DNA from: Sphingomonas_Q fennica_A
GTDB lineage: Bacteria > Pseudomonadota > Alphaproteobacteria > Sphingomonadales > Sphingomonadaceae
NCBI GenBank assembly: GCA_036946415.1
Contig: JAQIJD010000002.1
Location: 124,001-188,000, forward strand
Direction: 5' to 3'
DNA: 64,000 nt
Positions within the stretch are counted from its first letter, which is position 1. Each line of letters opens with the position of its first letter. Made by a program: the position numbers and the translations under genes. The notes below the pieces were generated by a model. It was not told the DNA's origin. It ran no database searches and was given only the letters and a program-made list of their open reading frames with translations. Shown here in pieces: positions 33,142 through 41,926 of the stretch.

Positions 33142-34077
33142 GTGCAGAATGTGGAAGGGAAAGTCGCCTTCATCACCGGCGGCGCCAGCGGCATGGGCCT
33201 CGGCATGGCCCGCGCCTTCGCCAAGGCGGGCATGAAGGTGGTCATCGCCGACATCCGCCAGCAGGCGCTGGACGAGGCGCTGAAGGGCTTCGACACCAGC
33301 AATTTCGACATCCGCGCCATCCGGCTGGACGTCACCAGCCGCGATGGCTGGGCGCAGGCGGCGGACGAGGCCGAGGCGCTGTTCGGCAAGGTCCATGTCC
33401 TGGCGCTCAACGCCGGCATCGGCGGCGGCGGGCCGATGCAGAATGCCAGCTACAAGGATTGGGATTTCTCGCTGGGGGTCAACGTCGGCGGGGTCGTCAA
33501 CGGCCTCGTCACGCTGCTGCCGCGGATGCTGGCGCATGGCGAGGAGGGGCATGTCGTCACCACCTCGTCCACCGGCGGCTTCTCGGCCGTGGGCGGGGCG
33601 GGCATCTATTGCACCACCAAATTCGCGGTGGCGGGGATGATGGAATCGCTCGCCACAGACCTGCGCGGCACGAAGATCGGCGCCTCGGTCTTCTTCCCCG
33701 GCCCGGTCGCGACCAGCCTCGGCCAGACCACCAACGAGGTCCGCCCCGATCACCTGAAGAACGAGGCCACCCCGCCGCCGCCGCCTGCCGCCGGTGCCGA
33801 GCCGGACAAGCGCCCCGCCCCCGGCTACGACACCAGCCTGTTCATGACGATCGACGAGGTGGGCGAGCGGGTGCTGCGCGGCATCCGCCGTGGCGACCTG
33901 TTCATCATGACCCATCCCGAATTCCGCGACGGCATCGTCGCGCGCAACGAGGCGCTGTTGCGCGCCATCCCGGAGGAAGCGCCCAACGAGGCGCGCGCCG
34001 CGCTCGTCCGCCAGTTCGGCACGCTGATCTACAATCCGGTCTACGACGGCCAGCAGCCGCTGATTGAAGCGCTGTAA
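33142..34077 (+). CDS. SDR oxidoreductase, C-alpha-dehydrogenase-like
   Basis: A 311-residue SDR with cofactor motif TGGASGMGLG, NAGIGGGG, catalytic Ser in TTSSTGG and YCTTK. The C-terminal extension is Pro-rich (about residues 212-230), then MTIDEVGERVLRGIRRGDLFIMTHPE, as in the LigD/LigO/LigN group that oxidises the benzylic alcohol of guaiacylglycerol ethers. GTG 33142 has GGAG eight bases upstream, 20 bases after ligE. With LigE next door it probably acts on a lignin dimer or a related alcohol. Confidence 0.85.
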   Translation: MQNVEGKVAFITGGASGMGLGMARAFAKAGMKVVIADIRQQALDEALKGFDTSNFDIRAIRLDVTSRDGWAQAADEAEALFGKVHVLALNAGIGGGGPMQNASYKDWDFSLGVNVGGVVNGLVTLLPRMLAHGEEGHVVTTSSTGGFSAVGGAGIYCTTKFAVAGMMESLATDLRGTKIGASVFFPGPVATSLGQTTNEVRPDHLKNEATPPPPPAAGAEPDKRPAPGYDTSLFMTIDEVGERVLRGIRRGDLFIMTHPEFRDGIVARNEALLRAIPEEAPNEARAALVRQFGTLIYNPVYDGQQPLIEAL

Positions 34078-34093
34078 GCGGAGGGCGGGGGCG

Positions 34094-35392
34094 ATGGCAC
34101 CGGCGGCGGACGGCGGATCCGACTTCACCTTTGCCAAGATGCGCGTCGCCCTCGCCGTCATCCTCGGCACCTTGTTCGGATCGAGCGTGCTGCCGATGAT
34201 GGCGCTCGGCCTCCTCATGCTGCCGATGACGGCCGAGTTCGGCTGGTCGCGCACCGCTTTCTCGGGCGGGTTCACCGCGCTGATGCTGGCCGGCGCGATC
34301 TCCGCGCCGATCCTCGGCCGGCTGGTCGATCGCATCGGCGTGCGGCCGATGATCATCGGCGGCACGGTGGTCGTCGGCTGCATCGTCCTGTCGCTGTCGC
34401 TGCTGAACGGCGCGCTGTGGCAATTCTACGCCGGCTTCGCATTGCTCGGTTTCTGCGGATCGACCGCGATCGGCTACGCCAAGGTGATCGGCGCGCTGTT
34501 CACCCGCCACCGCGGCAAGGCGCTGGCGATCTTCGGCGTCGAATCGAGCCTCGCGGGCGCCACCGCACCGCTGATCGTGCAGTCGCTCATCACCCATTTC
34601 GGCTGGCGCGGCATGTTCGTCGGGCTGGGCCTCATCATCCTGTGCGTCGTGCCGATCCAATATGCCTTCCTGCGCGAGCCGGCGGCGCCCGTGTCCGATG
34701 CCGCGACCGGTGCGCCCACCGTCCAGCCCGGCCTGCCGCTGGCGGCGGTGCTGCGCACGCGCACCTTCTGGCTGATCGCGCTGGCGGCGGTGCTGGCGAT
34801 CGGCCCCGCCTTCGGCCTGATGCCGCATTTCGTGCCGTTCCTCGTTTCGCGCGGCTTCTCTGCCGGCGAAGCGGCGGGCCTGCTCTCGACGATGACGGTG
34901 GCGATGGCGGCGGGCACGCTGGCCGGCGGCGTCGCGGTCGACTGGGCGAAGGGGCCGTGGATCGCGGCGCCCTTCTCGGCGCTGAGCGCGCTCGTCCTTA
35001 TGCTGTTCGTGTTCGGCGGCGGGGAGGCGGGGCGGGGCGCGCTGGTCGCCGGCATGGCGCTCTTGGGCTTCGCGGGCGGCGCCAAGCAGCCGATGGCCTC
35101 CTTCTTCCAGCTCCGCTTCTTCGGGCTGCGATCGTTCGGGGCGATCGTCGGCGTGCAGTCGCCGTTCCTGGCGGTCGGCATGGGCGTGTCGCCGCTGCTC
35201 GTCGGCTGGTATTACGATAGGCACGCCACCTATGCGCCGGTGTTCGCGGTGATGGCGCTGGCGATGGCCGCCAACGTGCTGATCTACCTCAGCCTCGGCC
35301 GCTATCGCTATACCAAGGCGCTGGCCGAGGAAGGGCAGGCCGCGGCGCTCGCCGAACCCGCAGCCCCCGTCCTGCCGCGCGCCGTCGCCTGA
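34094..35392 (+). CDS. MFS transporter in lig operon
   Basis: A 432-residue, 12-helix permease of the monocarboxylate/oxalate (OFA/MCT-like) branch. It has the signature GRLVDRIGVRPM in loop 2-3 and an RHRGKAL motif between helices 4 and 5. Start ATG 34094 has GGAGGG upstream and lies 16 bases after the SDR stop. Operon position suggests import of lignin-derived dimers or monomers, or export of a product. No substrate can be read from sequence. Confidence 0.87.
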   Translation: MAPAADGGSDFTFAKMRVALAVILGTLFGSSVLPMMALGLLMLPMTAEFGWSRTAFSGGFTALMLAGAISAPILGRLVDRIGVRPMIIGGTVVVGCIVLSLSLLNGALWQFYAGFALLGFCGSTAIGYAKVIGALFTRHRGKALAIFGVESSLAGATAPLIVQSLITHFGWRGMFVGLGLIILCVVPIQYAFLREPAAPVSDAATGAPTVQPGLPLAAVLRTRTFWLIALAAVLAIGPAFGLMPHFVPFLVSRGFSAGEAAGLLSTMTVAMAAGTLAGGVAVDWAKGPWIAAPFSALSALVLMLFVFGGGEAGRGALVAGMALLGFAGGAKQPMASFFQLRFFGLRSFGAIVGVQSPFLAVGMGVSPLLVGWYYDRHATYAPVFAVMALAMAANVLIYLSLGRYRYTKALAEEGQAAALAEPAAPVLPRAVA

Positions 35393-35404
35393 TCCGTGCC
35401 GTCG

Positions 35405-36574
35405 TCAGCGGATCGCGGCCGGCGTCTCGCCGATGGCATTCTCCACCATCCGGTCGAGCACCGCGACGAAGCGGTCGAGCCTGGCCGGCTCGATCACGCC
35501 GAACAGATGCGTGTCGCGCCGCCAGCCTTCTTCCTCGACGCGGGCGATGCCGACCCGGCCGGCGGCGCTCGGCTGGACGAGCGGGCCGGGCCGGCCGTCG
35601 ACCAGCGGCCGCTCCAGCAGCCCCACCGCCACCAGCCGGCGCAGCGTGCGCAGCGCCTGGCTGTGATGCCGCGCCACCGCATCCACCACCGCCGCCGGCG
35701 TCATCGCCCCGCCTTCGTGGACGGTGGACAGCACCAGCCATTCGAAGTTGGAAACGTCCGCCAGCCGCCGGATCATCAGCGCGCCGCCGCGCTGCATATA
35801 GGTGAACAGGCTGAACAGGCGGGACATCGGCAGCTGGTCATATTCGCCCGGCGCCGCCTCGCCCTCGGCCTCGGCGCCCTGCTCCTGCCGCAGCAGTTGC
35901 ACGGCGCGGCGGGTGATGTCCGTCACCAGCTGCTCGAAATCGGCGAGTGCCGCGGGCGCCACCCCCTCGATCAGCCGCGCGCTCCGGGTGCGGGCGACGG
36001 CCACCAGCCGCGCCGCCAGCGCCGCGCCCTGCGCCGAGGTGCGGATCGCCCCGCGCGCACCCAGCCGCTCGACCAGCCCATCGTCGGCCAGGCCGCGGAT
36101 CGCGCGGCTGACCTGCGCCTTGTCCAGCCCGAACATGGCGGTGAAGTCGGTCAGGCGCAGCGCCGGCCGGTCGTGCAGTTCCAGCAGCATCCGCCGTTCC
36201 AGTTCGGGCAGCGGCGGCGCGCCGGGCAATTGGTAGACGATCTCGCCGCTCTGGCGCAGGTGGCGCAGCAGCGTCCACAGCCGCATCGTCACCTCGCGGT
36301 GGCGGACGCGCAGCGCGGCGAGCGGCGCCTGCCGGCCGACCGTCTCCAGCCCCGCCACGACGACATCGATCATGAAGTCGGGCGCGCCGTCGCCCCCGGC
36401 GGCAACGCGATCGATCAGCAGCCGCGCGTCATGCGCGTGGTCGGCGGAGAAGCCCTGCGAGACCAGCAGGTCGATCAGCCCGGCGGCCAGCGTCCTGGGG
36501 TCGCCCGCCGCGCCCGCACGCCGCAGCCGCGCATAGCTGCGCACTTCCTCCTGCCATTCCCCCGGAACACCCAT
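35405..36574 (-). CDS. Tandem MarR-type regulator (two winged-helix domains)
   Basis: A 389-residue cytoplasmic protein made of an N-terminal helical segment (1-90) and two MarR-like units. Unit 1 has an alpha-1 helix (MRLWTLLRHLRQSGEIVYQL) and a winged helix at about 125-185 (LTDFTAMFGLDKAQVSRAIRG). Unit 2 has the parallel helix (SRLFSLFTYMQRGGALMIRR) and a winged helix at about 276-345 (MTPAAVVDAVARHHSQALRT). MarR proteins normally dimerise from one unit each, so this is a covalent pseudo-dimer. It sits between the two lig operons and is divergent from the ligD operon, so it is the likely regulator of both. Confidence 0.82.
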   Translation of the reverse strand: MGVPGEWQEEVRSYARLRRAGAAGDPRTLAAGLIDLLVSQGFSADHAHDARLLIDRVAAGGDGAPDFMIDVVVAGLETVGRQAPLAALRVRHREVTMRLWTLLRHLRQSGEIVYQLPGAPPLPELERRMLLELHDRPALRLTDFTAMFGLDKAQVSRAIRGLADDGLVERLGARGAIRTSAQGAALAARLVAVARTRSARLIEGVAPAALADFEQLVTDITRRAVQLLRQEQGAEAEGEAAPGEYDQLPMSRLFSLFTYMQRGGALMIRRLADVSNFEWLVLSTVHEGGAMTPAAVVDAVARHHSQALRTLRRLVAVGLLERPLVDGRPGPLVQPSAAGRVGIARVEEEGWRRDTHLFGVIEPARLDRFVAVLDRMVENAIGETPAAIR

Positions 36575-36714
36575 CGCCGCGTCTGCCGCCTCCTGCCGCC
36601 GTACCGCGGCTTGGGACGAGTCCTAGGCGGGGGGACGGCGCGGCCGCAACCCTTCGCCTTGCGCAATCCGGCTGCGGGTGCTGACTGTGGCCCGACAGAC
36701 CGGGAGGGACGAGG

Positions 36715-37260
36715 ATGACGAGCATGACGGGCAAGGCGTTGGCGATGCTGGCGCTGGCGGGCGGGGCGACGATCGCGGCGGCGCAGCCGGCGGCGGTGGC
36801 GGGCATGGCCCGCTGCGACGGGATCGGCGATCGGATGGAGCGGCTGGACTGTTTCGATCGCCTGTCGCAGCAACTGAAGGGCAGGCCCGCCGCCGCACCG
36901 GCCAAACCGGCGCGGCCGGCGCCGGTGGCGGCGGCAGCCCCGGCCGCCCCGCCGGTGGCGGCGGCAACCCCGCCCGCCGGCTTCGGCGCGGAAACCGTCC
37001 GCCAGCCGCGCGAGGCGCGCGCCAGGGCGCCGAAGCCCGCGACGACGATGGGCGCGGTGGTGGCCGATGCCCGGCAGGTCGGCCCCGGCTACTGGCTGTT
37101 CACGCTCGACGACGGCGCCCGCTGGCAGGGCGACGAGCTGCGCCCCACCTTCCAGCCGCCGCGCCGCGGCGACCGGGTGACGCTGCGCCGCGGGGCGATG
37201 GGCAGCTATTTCCTCGATGCCGGCCGCCAGCAGGCGATGCGCGTGGTGCGGATCGGATGA
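36715..37260 (+). CDS. Exported protein of unknown function, first gene of ligD operon
   Basis: A 181-residue protein with a signal peptide (ALAMLALAGGATIAAAQ). The mature N-terminus has the pattern CDGIGDRMERLDCFDRL, a paired-Cys motif found in several periplasmic proteins. A Pro/Ala linker (about 60-90) and a C-terminal beta domain (GYWLFTLDDGARWQ, RRGDRVTLRRGAMGSYFLD) follow. Start ATG 36715 follows GGGAGGG. The stop overlaps the MFS start (ATGA). Confidence 0.75.
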   Translation: MTSMTGKALAMLALAGGATIAAAQPAAVAGMARCDGIGDRMERLDCFDRLSQQLKGRPAAAPAKPARPAPVAAAAPAAPPVAAATPPAGFGAETVRQPREARARAPKPATTMGAVVADARQVGPGYWLFTLDDGARWQGDELRPTFQPPRRGDRVTLRRGAMGSYFLDAGRQQAMRVVRIG

Positions 37261-38513
37261 GCGCCGCGCCCCCGGCGATGACGGCCGCCGCCGCCGGGGG
37301 GCGCAAGCCGGCGGGCGAGCGGCAGGCGCTGGCGGCGCTGCTGCTCGTCGTCTTCATCAACATCGCCGGCTTCGGCATCGTCATCCCCCTCCTGCCTTTC
37401 TATGCCGAAGGCTTCGGCGTGGCGGCGTGGCAGGTGACGATCCTGTTCTCCGCCTTCTCGGTCGGGCAGTTGTTCGGCGAAAGCTGGTGGGGGCACCTGT
37501 CGGACCGGATCGGCCGGCGACCGGTGCTGATCGGCACGATCCTGGCCGGGGCGATCGGCTATTTCCTGCTCGCTTACGCGCCCAACTACACCATTGCGCT
37601 GCTGCTGCGGCTGGCGGGCGGGCTGTTCGCGGGCAATATCTCCACCATCCAGGCCTATGTCGCGGACGTGAGCGCGCCGGACACGCGCACGAAGCGGATG
37701 GGGCTGATCGGCGCGATCTTCGGCCTGGGCTTCGTCGTCGGTCCCGGCATCGGCGGGTTGTTGGCCGATCCCGCCGCGGGCCTCGCCGGCTTCCGCCTGC
37801 CGCTGCTGGTGGCGGGGGGGCTGAGCGCCATCGCCGCCGCCAGCGTGCTGCTGTTCGTGGTCGAGACGCGCCACGCGGTCGATACGCCCGCTGCCGCCAG
37901 CCGCCGGGCGATGCTGGGGGCGGCCTGGCGCCACCCGGTGATGCGCACCGTGATCCTGACGACGATGATCGCGACCGGCGCCTTTTCCGCCATGGAGGCG
38001 ATCTTCGCGCTGTGGGCGCACGCCCGCTACGGCTGGGGGCCGCACGAGGTGGGGCTGTGCTTCGCCTTCATCGGCTGCATGTCCGCGCTCAGCCAGTGGC
38101 TGCTGGTCGGCCGCGTGGTCGATCGGCTGGGCGAGGCGCATACGCTCACCGCCGGCCTGTTCCTCACCGCCGCCTCGCTCTACGCGCAGACGCTGGCGCC
38201 GACCGGCGGGTGGATGGTGTTCGTGACCCTCTTCACCGTCATCGGCATCACCATGACCCAGCCGAGCACCGCCGGCCTCATCTCGCGCGTCGTCGGCAGC
38301 GGGGAACAGGGGGCGATGCTGGGGCTGAACGGATCGGCCAGCGCCTTCGCCCGCATCGGCGGGCCGGTGCTGGCGGGGTTCCTCTTTTCGGGCGTCGGCG
38401 TCGATGCCCCCTACCGGATCGCCGCCCTCCTCACCGTCCCCGCGGCGCTGCTCGCGCTGGGGCTGGACCGGGCGGTGCGCAGGCATATCGCACATCAAGG
38501 AGAGATGAGATGA
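37257..38513 (+). CDS. MFS transporter, TetA-like branch, in ligD operon
   Basis: A 418-residue, 12-helix permease with the drug:H+ antiporter marks GHLSDRIGRRPVLI in loop 2-3 and a motif C-like segment in helix 5 (GLGFVVGPGIGG). It is coupled to the upstream exported protein by ATGA and overlaps the ligD start by four bases (ATGA at 38510-38513). It may export aromatic intermediates or import a substrate. The direction is not evident. Confidence 0.87.
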   Translation: MSAAPPAMTAAAAGGRKPAGERQALAALLLVVFINIAGFGIVIPLLPFYAEGFGVAAWQVTILFSAFSVGQLFGESWWGHLSDRIGRRPVLIGTILAGAIGYFLLAYAPNYTIALLLRLAGGLFAGNISTIQAYVADVSAPDTRTKRMGLIGAIFGLGFVVGPGIGGLLADPAAGLAGFRLPLLVAGGLSAIAAASVLLFVVETRHAVDTPAAASRRAMLGAAWRHPVMRTVILTTMIATGAFSAMEAIFALWAHARYGWGPHEVGLCFAFIGCMSALSQWLLVGRVVDRLGEAHTLTAGLFLTAASLYAQTLAPTGGWMVFVTLFTVIGITMTQPSTAGLISRVVGSGEQGAMLGLNGSASAFARIGGPVLAGFLFSGVGVDAPYRIAALLTVPAALLALGLDRAVRRHIAHQGEMR

Positions 38514-39430
38514 AAGATTTCAACGGGCAGATCGCCTTCATCACCGGCGGCGCCTCGGGCGCGGGCTTCGGCCAGGCGCAGGTGTTCGGCCAGGCCGGCG
38601 CGCGCATCGTCATCGCCGACATCCGCGGCCCCCAAGTGGAGGAAGCGGTCGAAAAGCTGAAGGCGATGGGGATCGAGGCGCACGGCATCGTCCTCGACAT
38701 CACCGATCGCGCCGCCTACGCGCGCGCCGCCGACGAGGTGGAGAGCGTCTACGGCGGCCCGCCGACGCTGCTCTTCAACACCGCCGGCGTCAACAGCTTC
38801 GGTCCGCTGGAAAAGACCACCTACGGCGATTTCGACTGGCTGATCGGCGTCAATCTCGGCGGCGTCGTCAACGGCATGGTCACGTTCGTGCCGCGTATGA
38901 TCGCGGCCGGAAAGCCGGCGCACATCGTCTCGGTCGCGTCGCTGGGCGGCTTCTTCGGCAGCGCCTCGGCCGGGCCTTACTCTGCAGCCAAGGCGGCGGT
39001 CATCAACCTGATGGAAGGCTATCATCAGGCGCTGACGCCCTACGGCATCGGCGTATCGGTGGTGGCGCCCGCCAACATCAAGTCCAACATCGCCGAGGCG
39101 ACCAAGACCCGGCCGGCGGAGTTCGGCGAAAGCGGCCACGCCGCCGACGAGGCCGAGATCGCCTCGCTCCACTCCATCTACCGTCACGGCATGGAGCCGG
39201 TCGACCTCGCCAACCACATCCGGCGCGGGATCGAGGAAGGGCAGCTCTACATCATCCCCTATCCCGAATCGAAGGAGGGGCTGCGCCGCCACTTCGATGC
39301 GATCGTGGAGGCGGTGCTGCCGCTCGAGGCCGATCCGGAGGGCGCCGCCAAGCGCACGCAGGCCTTCCGCGAATGGGTGGCGGAGCGCGCCGCCGCCGCC
39401 GGCCAGCCCGCGCCTGACCGCAACGCCTGA
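38510..39430 (+). CDS. ligD: C-alpha-dehydrogenase LigD
   Basis: A 306-residue SDR with TGGASGAGFGQA (cofactor site), NTAGVNSFGP, catalytic Ser in VASLGGFFGS and YSAAK. The segments ADIRGPQVEEAVEKL, FDWLIGVNLGGVVNGMVTFVPRMIA and LYIIPYPESKEGLRRHF match LigD of Sphingobium sp. SYK-6 along its length. LigD oxidises the C-alpha alcohol of guaiacylglycerol-beta-guaiacyl ether to the ketone with NAD, the step that prepares the ether bond for LigE/LigF. AGGAGA lies six bases before the start. The next gene is ligF, the same order as in SYK-6 type loci. Confidence 0.93.
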   Translation: MKDFNGQIAFITGGASGAGFGQAQVFGQAGARIVIADIRGPQVEEAVEKLKAMGIEAHGIVLDITDRAAYARAADEVESVYGGPPTLLFNTAGVNSFGPLEKTTYGDFDWLIGVNLGGVVNGMVTFVPRMIAAGKPAHIVSVASLGGFFGSASAGPYSAAKAAVINLMEGYHQALTPYGIGVSVVAPANIKSNIAEATKTRPAEFGESGHAADEAEIASLHSIYRHGMEPVDLANHIRRGIEEGQLYIIPYPESKEGLRRHFDAIVEAVLPLEADPEGAAKRTQAFREWVAERAAAAGQPAPDRNA

Positions 39431-39444
39431 GGGGAGAGGGCATC

Positions 39445-40179
39445 ATGCTGACGCTCTACAGCTTCGGGCCGGGGGCCAATTCGCTGAAACCCATGCTCGC
39501 GCTACGCGAGAAGGGGCTGGACCACGATCTGCGCGTGCTGAACGCCGGCGCGTTCGAGCATCACGAGGATTGGTTCAAGGCGATCAACCCGCGCGGGCAG
39601 GTGCCGGCGCTCGATCATGACGGGACGATCATCACCGAATCGACCGTGATCTGCGAATATCTGGAAGATGCCTTTCCGGATGCGCCGGCCCTCCGCCCGC
39701 GCGATCCCGCCGCCATCGCCGAGATGCGCGTCTGGACCAAATGGGTGGACGAATATTTCTGCTGGTGCGTCTCCACGATCGGCTGGCAGCGGCTGATCGG
39801 GCCGATGACCAAGAACCTCTCCGACGAGGAGTTCGAGGCCAAGGTGGAACGCATTCCCGTGCCCGAACAGCGCGTGAAGTGGCGCACGGCGCGCAAGGGC
39901 TTCCCGCAGGAGGTGCTGGACGAGGAGATGCGCAAGATCCGCGTCTCGATCGCCCGGCTGGAAGCGCGGCTGGCCGAAAGCGCATGGCTGGCCGGGGACA
40001 CCTATACGCTCGCCGACATCTGCAACTTCGCCATCGCCAACGGCATGGAGCGCGGTTTTCCCGAGGTGGTGAACGAGGCGGACACGCCGGCGCTGCTCGA
40101 CTGGCTGGCCCGCATCAACGCCCGCCCCGCCGCCCAGGCGATGTTCGCCGCAGCGCGTCCGCCGGCCAAGGCGGCGTGA
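39445..40179 (+). CDS. ligF: Beta-etherase LigF
   Basis: A 244-residue GST-fold enzyme. LYSFGPGANSLKPMLAL, WFKAINPRGQVPAL, ESTVICEYLEDAFP, KWVDEYFCWCVSTIGW and the C-terminal YTLADICNFAIANGM all match SYK-6 LigF. It cleaves the beta-O-4 ether of the LigD product by glutathione attack, giving a glutathione thioether and guaiacol. It follows ligD by 14 bases with GGGGAGAGG upstream. No LigG-type glutathione lyase is in the window. Confidence 0.93.
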   Translation: MLTLYSFGPGANSLKPMLALREKGLDHDLRVLNAGAFEHHEDWFKAINPRGQVPALDHDGTIITESTVICEYLEDAFPDAPALRPRDPAAIAEMRVWTKWVDEYFCWCVSTIGWQRLIGPMTKNLSDEEFEAKVERIPVPEQRVKWRTARKGFPQEVLDEEMRKIRVSIARLEARLAESAWLAGDTYTLADICNFAIANGMERGFPEVVNEADTPALLDWLARINARPAAQAMFAAARPPAKAA

Positions 40180-40266
40180 GCGACCGAGCCTGCCGAGGGC
40201 GCGTATCGAAGGGCCGCCCCGGCGCCTCTTGACGCAGCCCCGGCAGGCCGGTCACGACCGATCGCG

Positions 40267-40665
40267 ATGCCGCCACCCCGCCCCGCCGCCCGCCGCCTGA
40301 AGATCTTCTTCGACGGCGGCTGCCGCCCCCATCCCGGCCCGATCGAGGTGGCGGCGGTGGTGCGCGGAACGGTGCATCTGGTCGAGGGGGCGGGGGAGGG
40401 GGACAGCCTCGCCGCCGAATGGCAGGCGCTGCTCCACGCCGCCCGCCTCGCCGCCGCCAGCGGCGCGGCGGACGTGCTGCTGCTGGGCGATTCAGCGGCG
40501 GTGATCGCGCAGGCCAACGGCCGCGTCTCCGTCCGTCCGGACATGGCGGGTAATCTGGCCACCTATCGCGCGACGATCGCCCCCATCGCGCGCCTCGTCC
40601 TCCGCCACGTCCCCCGCGCGCAGAACCTCGCCGGCATCGCGCTGGCGCGGCGCCACCCGCGCTGA
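40267..40665 (+). CDS. RNase H-like domain protein, active site incomplete
   Basis: A 132-residue protein with the RNase H fold order: first strand KIFFDGGC (D16), AEWQALLHAARLA (E51), VLLLGDSAAVI (D75) and the final helix RAQNLAGIALAR. The last catalytic Asp (usual N-x-A-D pattern) is Gly123, so nuclease activity may be lost or altered. Such short standalone proteins are annotated reverse transcriptase-like or RNase HI-like. No coupled gene. Confidence 0.72.
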   Translation: MPPPRPAARRLKIFFDGGCRPHPGPIEVAAVVRGTVHLVEGAGEGDSLAAEWQALLHAARLAAASGAADVLLLGDSAAVIAQANGRVSVRPDMAGNLATYRATIAPIARLVLRHVPRAQNLAGIALARRHPR

Positions 40666-40669
40666 GCAA

Positions 40670-41887
40670 TCAGCGCCGCGCCGGCAGCAGCGCCAACACC
40701 AGCATCGCCGCCCCCGATCCGCCGATCGCCACCGCCACGCCATGGCCTTCGGCGACATGGCCCCACAGCCACGCGCCGAGCGCGAGGCCGCCGAACACCA
40801 CCGTGTTGATCGTCGCCGAAACCCGCCCGATCAGCGGCCGCGGCGACAGCAATTGGCCCGATACGCTGAACCCCGACAGCGCCTGCACCCAGCCCGCGCC
40901 CCCCACCACCAGCGCCGCCATGCTGAGCGCGAGCCCCGGCCGCAGCGCGACGACGATGCAGGCGATCCCGTAGACGAGGCAGGCGACCCGCAGGATCGCC
41001 CCCGGCCCCAGCCGGCGACGGACGCGGTGGCTGATCGCCGCGCCGATCACCGCCCCCAGCCCCAGCGCCCCCAGCAACAGCCCCAGCGCGCGCGGTCCGC
41101 CCCCGGTCAGGTCGCGCGCCACGAGCGGCATCAGCGCCCAGGCCGCACCGCCGGCGACGGTGAAGGCCGCGCCGCGCAGCAGGATCGCGCGGATCGCGGC
41201 ATCGCGCACCGCATGCGCCAGCCCCTCGCCGATCACCGCGCCGATCGGCCGTCGCGGCCCGCGCGGGGCGGCGGGCAGGCGCGGCGCCAGCAGCAGGATG
41301 GCGATGGCGACGGCATAGGCGCCGGTATTGAACAGGAAGGCGGAAAGCGCCCCGCCCGCCGCCACGATCGCCCCGCCCAGCGCCGGGCCGGCCGCGCGCG
41401 CGACGTTGAAGCCCAGGATGTTGAGGCTGACGGCACCCCCAAGTTCCTCGCGCGGCACCACCTCGCCGATCGTCGCCTGCACGCACGGATTGTAGAAGGC
41501 GACCGAGGCGCCGAGCGCGAAGGTGAGGGCCAGCAGCGGCCACGCCGATAATTGCCCCGATCCTTCCAGCCCCGCCAGCAGCGCCGCCGCGCCCGCCATT
41601 GCGGCGAGGGTCGTCAGCATCACCCGCCGCCGGTCGTGCATGTCGGCGAAGGCGCCGCCCACCAGCGCCAGCAGCATCACCGGCAGCGACACCGCGGTCT
41701 GCACCAGTGCCACGATATCCGCCGGCGCGCCGCCCGCGGTCAGCGCCCAGGCGGCGCCCACCCCCTGCACGGCATTGCCGAGATTGACGGCCAGACTTGC
41801 CAGCCACAACGTGCGGTAGCCGACATGACCCAGCGCGGAAAAGGTGGACGGCGTGCGCGCCTCACCCGCAGTCGATGATCTCTCCAT
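40670..41887 (-). CDS. MFS transporter, EntS-like (MFS_3 family)
   Basis: A 405-residue permease starting FSALGHVGYRTLWLASLAVNLGNAVQGVGAAW, with loop signature ADMHDRRRVML and FYNPCVQATIGEVVPREELGGAVSLN. This is the pattern of the EntS/MFS_3 group that exports siderophores or small molecules. It ends a few bases from the RNase H-like gene (convergent). No siderophore genes are nearby, so the substrate is unknown. Confidence 0.85.
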   Translation of the reverse strand: MERSSTAGEARTPSTFSALGHVGYRTLWLASLAVNLGNAVQGVGAAWALTAGGAPADIVALVQTAVSLPVMLLALVGGAFADMHDRRRVMLTTLAAMAGAAALLAGLEGSGQLSAWPLLALTFALGASVAFYNPCVQATIGEVVPREELGGAVSLNILGFNVARAAGPALGGAIVAAGGALSAFLFNTGAYAVAIAILLLAPRLPAAPRGPRRPIGAVIGEGLAHAVRDAAIRAILLRGAAFTVAGGAAWALMPLVARDLTGGGPRALGLLLGALGLGAVIGAAISHRVRRRLGPGAILRVACLVYGIACIVVALRPGLALSMAALVVGGAGWVQALSGFSVSGQLLSPRPLIGRVSATINTVVFGGLALGAWLWGHVAEGHGVAVAIGGSGAAMLVLALLPARR

Positions 41888-41926
41888 GACCGATCGTTAG
41901 CGCGCTCAGCAACATGCCGGCAATCT

